Source: Pontiella sulfatireligans
GTDB lineage: Bacteria; Verrucomicrobiota; Kiritimatiellia; Kiritimatiellales; Pontiellaceae
Length of the DNA stretch: 64,000 nucleotides
Assembly: GCF_900890705.1 (NCBI RefSeq)
Contig: NZ_CAAHFH010000002.1
Coordinates: 2,091,458 to 2,155,457, forward strand
Reading direction: 5' to 3'
Shown: one piece after another, positions 36,147 through 43,912 of the stretch
Layout: the number at the start of each line of letters is the position of its first letter
How positions within the stretch are numbered: the first letter of the stretch is position 1
Translations under genes and position numbers: made by a program
Notes under the pieces: generated by a model
Seen by the model: the letters and a program-made list of their open reading frames with translations, nothing else
What the model was told of the DNA's origin: nothing
Database searches by the model: none

Positions 36147-36551
36147 TCAAAATTGTTCGCATCCATTCTGGCCTTTGACCAGTGTTTCACAGCCGGCGGT
36201 TTTGAAAACGGCCTTGATTTCTTTGGACAAGGCGCTTCCAATGTCGCGGCCATAAAGAGAAACAAGTTCCGGAAGGATGAATGCATGGGCCTTTAGCTTC
36301 GATTCGAGTTCCTGTCTAAGCTGGGGCAGCAATGGGATATAGACGGGCTTCCCAGAACGCCGAGCGGTCTTTTTGGGGACAACTGAAAGCGTCCCATCTT
36401 CAAAATCAATGTTCTGCCATTCGAGTTTAACGCAATCCACCAGCCGCTGGCCGGTATAGAGGAGAATCATGAACAGGGCGTGATAGTCACCTTTTGCCAC
36501 GGCAAAGACCGATTCAAGTTCTTTGGCGGTTGCGAGGCCTTTTTTTGTCAT
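36147..36551 (-). pseudogene. Tyrosine recombinase/integrase remnant
   Basis: A 134-codon frame begins inside an integrase catalytic domain. 'LFMILLYTGQRLVDCVKLEWQNIDFE' contains the first catalytic Arg, followed by 'VVPKKTARRSGKPVYIPLLPQL'. The frame then stops before the HxxR box, the second His and the tyrosine nucleophile, and the N-terminal arm-binding domain is missing. This is the decayed middle of a phage/ICE integrase. No attachment repeats were found beside it. Confidence 0.75.
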
Positions 36552-36648
36552 GCAGCCCAAATCGCCGTAAAAAAGGCTCGCACGGATAGGGCAATGCAGG
36601 TAGGTATTCCCGCTCAACGGTTGGAGGAGAGGTCGCCGGAGAAAAAGT

Positions 36649-36927
36649 ATGCTGAATGAAATCATGGATGTACTGACGTCGCGCTTTGAGATGACGCCCG
36701 AAAAAATGCAGGCGTTTTTAAACCAGCTGGACGAAGCGGGCCGCGTGCGGCTTGGGCAGTCGCGTTGCAACGGCGCCTGCTTGACTTGTTCCACCTGTAC
36801 GGTTTCTTCATCCGGCGATGTGCTGGAGATGGTTCTCGAGGTGGATCCGACGGCCATCGTTATTCTAAAGAGATCCGAACGCAGAAAAACTAGTCTGGCC
36901 AGACAAGGGGCATTGATTAATGGATAA
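36649..36927 (+). CDS. FeoC-like small winged-helix/Cys-cluster protein
   Basis: This 92-residue protein has a GGAGAAAAAGT ribosome site. Residues 1-37 look like a winged helix ('LNEIMDVLTSRFEMTPEKMQAFLNQLDEAGRVRLG'). A CNGACLTCSTC cluster (Cys40, 44, 47, 50) follows that could bind an Fe-S cluster or zinc. The layout resembles FeoC-type regulators, but no feoA/feoB is in the window, so the assignment is tentative. Its end overlaps the start of the VF530 gene by 8 bases. Confidence 0.6.
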   Translation: MLNEIMDVLTSRFEMTPEKMQAFLNQLDEAGRVRLGQSRCNGACLTCSTCTVSSSGDVLEMVLEVDPTAIVILKRSERRKTSLARQGALING

Positions 36928-37147
36928 CCAGCCGAACAATCCGCTGCATGGAATTACACTCGAAAAGCTGCTGACGCAGTTGGTGGACTATTATGGCTGG
37001 GACGAGCTGGGGCGGCAGGTTGACATCCGCTGCTTCAACTGGGAGCCGAGCATTAAATCGAGCCTCAAGTTTCTGCGCAAGACGCCGTGGGCGCGCGAGA
37101 AGGTGGAAGCGCTCTATATGCTGACGGATTTCGAGGAGCAGCCTTGA
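36920..37147 (+). CDS. VF530-family (DUF2132) small DNA-binding protein
   Basis: This 75-residue protein matches the VF530/DUF2132 pattern closely: 'NNPLHGITLEKLLTQLVDYYGWDELG' and 'FNWEPSIKSSLKFLRKTPWAREKVEALY'. Family structures show a compact helical double-stranded-DNA binding fold; the role is unknown. It is translationally coupled at both ends: an 8-base overlap upstream and TGATG downstream. Confidence 0.9.
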   Translation: MDNQPNNPLHGITLEKLLTQLVDYYGWDELGRQVDIRCFNWEPSIKSSLKFLRKTPWAREKVEALYMLTDFEEQP

Positions 37148-37559
37148 TGCGGCTGTGGAGCGCTTTTCTGGCGGTTTCTATTGTGCTGGCCGTTCAGGGA
37201 TGCTGCAAAGCAAGCCGAAGCTGCAGATCCAAGGTGGCGGCTTTCGCAATCTAACGGACTATGAGATCCGCGATGCGGAGCTTTGGGTAGAGGCGACGGG
37301 GGCGACGGCGTCCTGCAGCTATATTTCTCCGCAAGGGTTCTTCGGGACGACCTTTCCTTTGCGCAGCTGCCAGCAGCTTCCCGTTGTGGTGACGTGGATC
37401 TATCGCGGGAAGCCCTGCAAGTCCGGACCATTTGTATTTCCAATGCTGGAACCGGTCCCTGATGAGCCCGTTCTGGCAGTAGTGCGTTTCCATGCAGACG
37501 GGACGACCACAGCGGAATTCATTCCGGTATCCAAAATTCCGCCGCGTTATTTGCGCTGA
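37147..37559 (+). pseudogene. Frameshifted lipoprotein
   Basis: The ATG overlapping the VF530 stop (TGATG) opens a lipoprotein signal peptide (MRLWSAFLAVSIVLAVQGC), but this frame stops at 37252-37254. From about 37200 a different frame is open to 37559 with coding character ('KPKLQIQGGGFRNLTDYEIRDAELWVEATGATA' onwards to 'KIPPRYLR'). Joining them needs one lost base near 37195-37215. Either the gene is broken or the sequence has a one-base error. The mature part looks like a small beta domain of unknown function. Confidence 0.6.
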
Positions 37560-37564
37560 ACAGC

Positions 37565-38557
37565 CTAATCCTTGAAGAGTTCATCGTACTGGTTGGCCCA
37601 GTAGGAGATCAGCAGGTCGGCGCCGGCGCGCACGAGCGCCGCGGTGGATTCCTGCACCATGCCCTTGAGGTCGCCCCAGCCGCGGTCGGCCGTGGCGTGG
37701 AGCATGGCATATTCGCCGCTGACGTTGTAGGCCGCAATCGGCAGATCGGTGGAGGCGCGCATTTCGGCGAGCACGTCCAGATAGAACAGCGCCGGCTTGA
37801 CCATCAGCATGTCGGCGCCTTCGGCTTCGTCGAGTTCTGATTCCCGCAGCGCCGTGCGTAGATCGCGGTAGGAGGCTTGGTAGCCTTTGCGATCGCCTTT
37901 GCCGGGCTGCGATTTTTCGGCATCGCGGAACGGGCCGTACATGGCCGAGGCAAATTTGGTGGAATAGCTCATTAGAATGGTATCGGTCAGGCCGGCTTCG
38001 TCCAGCCCGTCGCGGATCGCGAGCACCTGGCCGTCCATCATCGAGCTCGGCGCCACGATGTCAGCGCCGGCGCCGGCGTGCGAAACGGCGATTTTGGCGA
38101 GGTTTACGAGTGCGGCGTCGTTATCGACGTTGCCGCTGTCGGTCAGCGGGCCGCAGTGGCCGTGTTCGGTGTAGGCGCAGACGCAGGCGTCGGCCGCCAC
38201 AACGAGATCCGGAAACTTGCCTTTCACCGCGCGGATGGCGCGCTGTACGGTTCCGTTTTCGTTGTAGGCTTCCGTTCCTTGGAAATCCTTTTGCGACTCG
38301 TCGGCGAGGCCGAACAGCAACACGCTGCCGACGCCGGAGTCGACAACCGGTTCCAGATCAATCAGCAGCTGGTCAACGCTCAGGCGCGACTGGCCGGGCA
38401 TCGAGTCGATCGGCTCGCGCTGGCCTTCACCATTAATCACGAACGTTGGCCACATGAATTTTTCGGGGCCGGGCAGGGGGGCGTCGAGCATTTTACGGAT
38501 CCCCGCGCTTTGGCGCAGGCGTCTGAGTCTGATTTCCGGGAACATGGGCTTCTCCAC
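37565..38557 (-). CDS. hemB: Delta-aminolevulinic acid dehydratase (porphobilinogen synthase)
   Basis: This 330-residue enzyme condenses two 5-aminolevulinate molecules to porphobilinogen. The two Schiff-base lysines are in 'YSTKFASAMYGPFRDA' and 'ADMLMVKPALFYLDVL'. The metal site DACVCAYTEHGHCG keeps three cysteines, as in zinc-dependent forms. It completes the tetrapyrrole pathway begun by the hemA and hemC fusions upstream on the same strand, separated from them by an M28 peptidase. The start could also be the Met four codons later. Confidence 0.96.
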   Translation of the reverse strand: MEKPMFPEIRLRRLRQSAGIRKMLDAPLPGPEKFMWPTFVINGEGQREPIDSMPGQSRLSVDQLLIDLEPVVDSGVGSVLLFGLADESQKDFQGTEAYNENGTVQRAIRAVKGKFPDLVVAADACVCAYTEHGHCGPLTDSGNVDNDAALVNLAKIAVSHAGAGADIVAPSSMMDGQVLAIRDGLDEAGLTDTILMSYSTKFASAMYGPFRDAEKSQPGKGDRKGYQASYRDLRTALRESELDEAEGADMLMVKPALFYLDVLAEMRASTDLPIAAYNVSGEYAMLHATADRGWGDLKGMVQESTAALVRAGADLLISYWANQYDELFKD

Positions 38558-38630
38558 TGTTTAAACGAGCAGAGAGCTTACGGGATGCGCACCCGCGATG
38601 TCCAATCGAATGTCTGCGCGGCACACCGAG

Positions 38631-39884
38631 TTACTGGCTTTCGACTCTAAACATGCTTTGAGTGACGGTGTTGAGGTCGAGCTGGATTGAAAATTCAACG
38701 GTCGCATTCGTGGGCGGGAAAGATTGGATGAACGTCCAAGGATTGGTTTGCAGCAACGAGTCCGCACCGTAAAGGTTGTAGACTACGTTGGGCGCTGTAA
38801 ACCAGCATAATTCGAGCGTGCTGCCACCGGTGACGGACTGAACGAGAGTGGCTGGTGGAATAACCTGCGCCTGCTCGCAGAGATAGCCCACGATGCATTT
38901 CGTGGCTTCAGACGCGTAGCTGTATGAAATGTAGTTGGGGCTGTCTATGGAATCGCCGTCGGAGTGGTAGTAGGGATTTTCATATTCTGGCGGGTTATTC
39001 CAGTAGTCATAATAATCACCTTCAATAAAAAGTATCGAAGGAATGCCCACATTGTGGAATGGCATATGATCGCTTCCCGTCCAACCCAACCCTTGATACG
39101 GAGCAAGGGCGGTATAGTTTGTGAGGGCTTGTTCAACGGCATCAGCGGTGGGCGAGTCATCCGTGTTCACTCGGCCGATGACAATATCCATCACGGTATT
39201 GGTGTCGTCATAGCCAATCATGTCTGCGCTGATCATGCCTTTAATGGAGGAGCGGAGAAAGACGGTTTCATTCGTTGCTAATATGCTGGTTGTTGTATGA
39301 GTTCCCACGAAATGGTCTGAGCCCTTAAAATCCTTCTCTTCACCATCGAAGGCGATGAAAATAATCGTATCTCGGAAGACATGTTCCTGAATAACCCGAG
39401 CGGCCTCAAGCATGCCGGAGACTCCGCTGGCGTTGTCGTCGGCTCCCGGACAGATGCCGGTGATGTTGGGTTGTCCGCTGTCTACGGAGTCGTAATGCGC
39501 TCCGACGATGTAGACGTTGGTTCCGCCATTGCCCCATTTAACGGCAACCACGTTGTTGCAGCCTTGGTAGGTATAGTTCGTGGGGTTTGAGGAAAAAGTT
39601 TTATTGAAGGAGAAAGGATCGAGCCAGGTGTCGTAGCCCATGGCCGTGAAGTTGGAGTGGATAAAGTCGCGCGCCAGATCGTGCTGGTAGGCGGGGACGC
39701 GCGGGCTGGCGCCATCGGTGAAGCCGCGGCTGTTGCCGTCGGCAACGAACAGGCCGGCATGAAAGTTGGAATAGCTGTTTGCCGAAACGTGCTGGGTGAT
39801 TTCGGTTAGGGTTATCGCTGAACAGGGGGCCATCGCCCATAAAAGGACTCCCCAAAATAAAACTATATCCGTGTATTTCACCAC
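38631..39884 (-). CDS. Secreted M28-family metallopeptidase
   Basis: This 417-residue protein has signal peptide MVKYTDIVLFWGVLLWAMAPCSA. The M28 zinc ligands and catalytic acids are visible: 'VGAHYDSVDSG', 'PGADDNASGVSGMLEAARV', 'FDGEEKDFKGSDHFVG', 'MIGYDD' and 'SDHMPFHNVGIPS'. The last ~80 residues ('LELCWFTAPNVVYNLYGADSLL') form a beta domain, probably for secretion or surface attachment. It is likely an extracellular aminopeptidase, with no functional link to the haem genes around it. Gaps of 54 bases (to the hemC fusion) and 73 bases (to hemB). Confidence 0.9.
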   Translation of the reverse strand: MVKYTDIVLFWGVLLWAMAPCSAITLTEITQHVSANSYSNFHAGLFVADGNSRGFTDGASPRVPAYQHDLARDFIHSNFTAMGYDTWLDPFSFNKTFSSNPTNYTYQGCNNVVAVKWGNGGTNVYIVGAHYDSVDSGQPNITGICPGADDNASGVSGMLEAARVIQEHVFRDTIIFIAFDGEEKDFKGSDHFVGTHTTTSILATNETVFLRSSIKGMISADMIGYDDTNTVMDIVIGRVNTDDSPTADAVEQALTNYTALAPYQGLGWTGSDHMPFHNVGIPSILFIEGDYYDYWNNPPEYENPYYHSDGDSIDSPNYISYSYASEATKCIVGYLCEQAQVIPPATLVQSVTGGSTLELCWFTAPNVVYNLYGADSLLQTNPWTFIQSFPPTNATVEFSIQLDLNTVTQSMFRVESQ

Positions 39885-39938
39885 TGGCTCTTATAACGGC
39901 TCCTCTGAAGAGTAAAGGAGGAATAAGTTAAAAAAGAG

Positions 39939-42053
39939 TTAGCTGAGAATTCGCGCGGCGGTAAAGTGCTCTGCGAGCGAGCGGATTGCGCCGGGGACGG
40001 TGGCCACGCGGGCGAGAACGTCGGGCTGGAGGTTGTGCTTTTCCAGAGCGTCGGACGTGGGCTTTCCAATTACGGTAATGTTTTTTTCGCCGAGTGCGTT
40101 AACGCCCCATTGGGCAATAAAGGATTCTACGCCGGAGGCGCTGGCAAAAAAGACGGCATCGAAGTCGGGCAGCGTTTCGTGGTCGATGCGCACGTTGTCG
40201 TAGATGATGGCGTCTTCGACCTCGGCGGCGCAGCTGCGCAGGGCGTTGGCGAGATCCGGGCCGGCTTTGTCGGAGCGGACGCGCAGGACGGTTTCGCCGG
40301 GTTGAATGATTTCGGAGGCCAAAATCTTAAGCGATTCGGCGCTGAAGGCGCCGTTGGGCTGGGCGTCCACCCGAATGCCGTAGTCGGCGAATTCGTTCGC
40401 TGTGCCGCGCCCGCAAACCATGATTTTCGGGATGGTGCGGTAGTCGGTTTTCTGATGTTCGATCAAGCTCATAAAGGCGCGCACGGAGGAGGGGGAGGAG
40501 ACGGCGAGCCAGTCGAATTTTGAGCATTCCAGAGGGACATGGAAGCGGCTCTTCAGCTTGATGAGCGGAAACTGGATGGGCTGCCCTCCGAGGTCGCGGA
40601 CGAGGTCGGCGGCTTTTTGCTGAATGGCTTCGGAGCAGGTGAGCAGGATTTTTTTGCCCTGAAGTGCGCCTAGATCGTTTCGGTATCCGTAGGCGGTGGT
40701 TGTGCCGACCATGATCAGCCCCGGCTGTTTGATGCAGTGTTTTTTGGCGTGAGCCGGAAGTTGGCCGAGTGTGGTTTTAAAAATCAACTCATCTTCACCG
40801 CCGGCGTTATAGATGACCGCCGCCGGAGTATCGGGCGAGCGGCCGCCTTCCAGCAGCTGCTGGGCAATGGGCTCGATGGCCCGGATCGACATGTAGTAGA
40901 TGACGGGCAGGAGGTTCTTCATTTCGGCGTCGCAGCGGGCCAGCGCGCCGCCGCTTTGGCGCGGGGTGAGGGCCACAAAGCCACGCGAAACATTGCGGCG
41001 GGTGAGCAGCATGCCGGTGCCGGTGGTGGCGGCCTGGAGCGCGCTGATGCCGGGAATGACGCGGAAGGGGATGCCGAGGCTTTCGAGCGCTTCGGTTTCT
41101 TCGGCAAGCCGGCCGAAGATGCCGGGGTCGCCGCCCTTCAGGCGCACGACGCGCTTGCTTTGGCGTGCGCATTCGCAGATGAGCTTGGTGGTTTCGTGCT
41201 GCTCCTTGCTGTGGGCGCCGCAGCGTTTGCCGACATCGATGATTTGGGTGCGGGGCGGCAGTTCGTCGAGCAGGGTTTTGTCGATGAGCGAGTCGTATAG
41301 GCAGATGTCGCACTGTTTCAGGGCGCGCAGCGCGGCAACGGTGCAGAGGTCTTTGTTGCTGACGCCGGCGCCGGCAAAGGTGACGGCGTGCATGAAGAGG
41401 CTGCGCAGGGCGGCCATGCGCTCGTCGCCTTCGCGGAAGGTAACGGCGAGGTAGCCCTGGGCTTCGGGCACTTCGAGCTCTTCGAGCGGGATCCATTCGG
41501 TGATGCGCTCTTCAATGTTCAGTCGGTGCAGGGCGGCGGCGGCCATGACGACGATATCGTAGTCTCCGCTATCGACTCGGGCAATGCGCTCCTCGATGTT
41601 GCCGCGGATGTTGCGCTGGATGCCGTTGGGGAAGCGCTTGGTGCAGTATTGCTCGCGCCGTTGGGAGCTGACGCCGATGACGGGGTTGCCGGGGAGGTCG
41701 GATATTTCCCGGTCTTTGGCAAGAATCAGTGCGTCGCGCGGTTCTTCGCGCCACGGGAGCCAGAACCAGTCAATCCCGGCCGGCAGGGCGGCGGGCAGGT
41801 CTTTGGCGCTGTGCACGGCCATGTCGACGTCCCCGCGCAGCAGGACGCCGTCGAGTTCGCGGGTGAAGAAGTCGGCGGGGCTTTCGCGCAGGTCGGTCGT
41901 ACGGTCGGTGTCGCCGGTGGAGGTGATCGGAACCATCTCGAAAGAGACGCCTTCGAGCATGCCTTCGATGCGGTCTAGCGCGCTGCGTGATTGCGTGAGC
42001 GCGAGGCTACTCGGCCGCGTTCCCGCTCTTAAAACTGCTGGCGATCTTTTCAT
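39939..42053 (-). CDS. HemC-CobA-HemD fusion lacking HemC domain 3
   Basis: About 704 residues. Residues 5-220 are hydroxymethylbilane synthase: 'RAGTRPSSLALTQ', 'DMAVHSAKDLPAALP' (Lys84/Asp85, the catalytic Asp equivalent), 'VSSQRREQ' and 'RGNIEERIARVDSGDYD'. The frame passes straight from 'EAQGYLAVTFREGDERM' into uroporphyrinogen-III C-methyltransferase ('GAGVSNKDLCTVAALRAL', 'RLKGGDPGIFGRL', 'VIPGISALQAA') at about 225-455. HemD follows from about 460. The HemC C-terminal domain with the dipyrromethane-binding Cys is absent. ATG 42053 overlaps hemA by 47 bases; the open frame extends to 42104. It supplies sirohaem/uroporphyrinogen. Confidence 0.87.
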   Translation of the reverse strand: MKRSPAVLRAGTRPSSLALTQSRSALDRIEGMLEGVSFEMVPITSTGDTDRTTDLRESPADFFTRELDGVLLRGDVDMAVHSAKDLPAALPAGIDWFWLPWREEPRDALILAKDREISDLPGNPVIGVSSQRREQYCTKRFPNGIQRNIRGNIEERIARVDSGDYDIVVMAAAALHRLNIEERITEWIPLEELEVPEAQGYLAVTFREGDERMAALRSLFMHAVTFAGAGVSNKDLCTVAALRALKQCDICLYDSLIDKTLLDELPPRTQIIDVGKRCGAHSKEQHETTKLICECARQSKRVVRLKGGDPGIFGRLAEETEALESLGIPFRVIPGISALQAATTGTGMLLTRRNVSRGFVALTPRQSGGALARCDAEMKNLLPVIYYMSIRAIEPIAQQLLEGGRSPDTPAAVIYNAGGEDELIFKTTLGQLPAHAKKHCIKQPGLIMVGTTTAYGYRNDLGALQGKKILLTCSEAIQQKAADLVRDLGGQPIQFPLIKLKSRFHVPLECSKFDWLAVSSPSSVRAFMSLIEHQKTDYRTIPKIMVCGRGTANEFADYGIRVDAQPNGAFSAESLKILASEIIQPGETVLRVRSDKAGPDLANALRSCAAEVEDAIIYDNVRIDHETLPDFDAVFFASASGVESFIAQWGVNALGEKNITVIGKPTSDALEKHNLQPDVLARVATVPGAIRSLAEHFTAARILS

Positions 42054-43506
42054 AGAGATCCTGGTTGTCGGCGATGATTTTGCGGCTGCGGGACAGAATG
42101 TCATTCATGTCGGTGAGTTCGCGGCGGTACCAGTATTTCAGGCCATCGAGATCGACCACGGTGACGTCGGAGGAAAGGTCGTCTAGTTCGGGGTCGATGT
42201 TGCGCGGCATGCCGAGGTCGATGACCATGATCGGGCGCTCCTGATTGAAGAACGGGGCGTGCGCCATATGCAGGATGTGGCCAGGTGCATCGGTGGCGCT
42301 GATGATGATGTCGGCTTCGGTGATGCGGTTCTTCATATCGTTAAAAGTGCAAAGTTCAACCTTGCCGTTCCATTCCTTGGGCGTTTCCGGCTTATTGACG
42401 TGGTAGCACCAGATGACTTTTCCAACCTTTGGCAGGCTGTCGTTCACCAGCCCTTTGCCGATCACGCCGGCGCCGAGGAGCATGATGGTGGAATTCGCTA
42501 AATCCCTGCCTTGGGCTTCGAGGTAGCGCAGGGCGAGATCTTCGATTTCATAGTTGTGCAGCAACGGGGAAACCTGGTTCTTGATGAGCTTGGAAACATG
42601 CAGCGCGGAGGAGATCCATTCCTGGGTCATATTGCCGGCCCAGCCACGTTGCTTGGCGGTTTCGAGGGCTTCCTTGAGCTGCGCGGTGATATGGTTTTCG
42701 CCCGGGGTTTGCGAAAGCATGCCGGCAGTTACGAGGGAAAGGTGCTCGAAGGCTTCTTTGTCGGTTTTGAGGTAGAATTTGTCTTCCTTGAAGTTCGTGA
42801 AGCCCATGATATGCCGGAGGATGCCGTTCTTTGCCGTCTCTTCGGAGACCACGGCGATGACTTCAACCCGGTTGCAGGTGTTGAGGATCATGAACTCGTG
42901 GATGCCCCAGAGCTGCATGATCATGAAGCCGGCGCGCTCGAAGCGGTGGCCGGTCAGGTGGTAGGGCTCGCGCTCTTCGACGGACAGGCAGTTGTGGTCG
43001 GTTCCTACCACAACGAGATGCGCCTCCTCCATCATTCGCAGATGGCGCGACAGGCTGTTCTTGACCATCTTCGATTGGCGGCAGTCGTTGCCTCTCGACG
43101 AAACGGATACGGTCAGCTGGTTGTGGCGGGTTATAGCCGGGGTGGTGAAGTCGCTTTCGGCCCAGTTGCCGTCGACGCAGCAGCAGAGGATGTTTTTTTC
43201 GCGGCAGCAGTCCAGGATCTGGCGGTTGACGCCGCGGCTGTTGGTGGCGGCATAGACGATGGTGGCCCCATCCACGTCGTGGTCTTTAAACCGGCGAACG
43301 GTATGAGTGACCCGGCCGGCTTCGATCAGGTGGCCGAGTTCTTTGCACACATCGGGGCTCACCACGGCTACTTGCGATCCAGCGTCGAGCAGCAGCAGGA
43401 TCTTTCTCAGGGCCACCTTGCCGCCGCCGGCCACCAGGCTGGGGCGGTCTTCCATAAAGAGGTTAATGGGGAAGCCGTTATGCGGTTGTTGGTTTTCAGT
43501 CATCAT
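42007..43506 (-). CDS. hemA: Precorrin-2 dehydrogenase - glutamyl-tRNA reductase fusion
   Basis: This 499-residue cytoplasmic protein has residues 12-155 as a Met8/CysG-N-type NAD-dependent dehydrogenase and ferrochelatase domain ('SLVAGGGKVALRKILLLLDAG', 'VDGNWAESDFTTPAI'). From about residue 160 it is HemA, with the catalytic Cys211 in 'EFMILNTCNRVEVI', the NADPH site 'IMLLGAGVIGKGLV' and 'VIDLGMPRNIDPEL'. It makes glutamate-1-semialdehyde from Glu-tRNA and oxidises precorrin-2. Ribosome site AGAAGGG. The two N-terminal ATGs (43506, 43503) are equivalent. It leads the tetrapyrrole operon. Confidence 0.93.
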   Translation of the reverse strand: MMTENQQPHNGFPINLFMEDRPSLVAGGGKVALRKILLLLDAGSQVAVVSPDVCKELGHLIEAGRVTHTVRRFKDHDVDGATIVYAATNSRGVNRQILDCCREKNILCCCVDGNWAESDFTTPAITRHNQLTVSVSSRGNDCRQSKMVKNSLSRHLRMMEEAHLVVVGTDHNCLSVEEREPYHLTGHRFERAGFMIMQLWGIHEFMILNTCNRVEVIAVVSEETAKNGILRHIMGFTNFKEDKFYLKTDKEAFEHLSLVTAGMLSQTPGENHITAQLKEALETAKQRGWAGNMTQEWISSALHVSKLIKNQVSPLLHNYEIEDLALRYLEAQGRDLANSTIMLLGAGVIGKGLVNDSLPKVGKVIWCYHVNKPETPKEWNGKVELCTFNDMKNRITEADIIISATDAPGHILHMAHAPFFNQERPIMVIDLGMPRNIDPELDDLSSDVTVVDLDGLKYWYRRELTDMNDILSRSRKIIADNQDLYEKIASSFKSGNAAE

Positions 43507-43912
43507 TCACCCTTCTTAAAGGGGAAGTAGATCAAAGCCGGTTTTGTTTGGCTAGGTTCTATTCCTCTGTTTCCTGCAAAAACGCGATAAGATAGGTGGT
43601 TGCGGGTTCAATGTAAAGAGCGACGGATTAAAATGGGATGAAAATGGTCGGCTATTTGGCTCCTCGCTTCACCAATGGCGCGGGAGTTTCCCGTAATGAA
43701 TGGGGAAGGCCGTGCGGGCAAGAGGCTCTCTTTAGTAAAAGCTGCTAGTTTATAGGCGACAGAAGGACTTCCATTTTTGGGAAAGGGCCTCTAGAGTCGC
43801 CCATTGGACACCAGAAAGTAAATACAGGCACGCATTTTGCTACAATCTGCAGAAGTTAAAAAGGGTGAACAGCCCTTCCGGTTGTTTAGGGCTGGCTGGG
43901 CATGACAGGCTT
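43507..43912. other. Divergent intergenic region between hemA and the glycosyl-phosphate transferase
   Basis: These ~400 bases contain no supported gene. The hemA ribosome site is at the left, and a candidate promoter for the plus-strand gene lies near 43838. A GTG frame from 43865 merely extends the transferase upstream and lacks coding character. Confidence 0.55.
43838..43846 (+). promoter_or_regulatory. Candidate extended -10 promoter
   Basis: TGCTACAAT fits an extended -10 box and lies 66 bases before the ATG at 43913. No good -35 is seen at 17 bases, which extended -10 promoters tolerate. Confidence 0.45.

Noticed and set aside
36147..36551. Functional integrase
   Set aside because: Lacks the HxxR box and tyrosine nucleophile as well as the N-terminal domain.
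38101..38110. GGTTTACGAG half of the operator motif
   Set aside because: It lies inside hemB, the second half-site is absent, and the codons encode conserved protein. Chance match.
42054..42104. Longer N-terminus for the HemC fusion
   Set aside because: The extra 17 residues lie inside hemA, lack HemC similarity, and ATG 42053 has an AGGA at suitable spacing.
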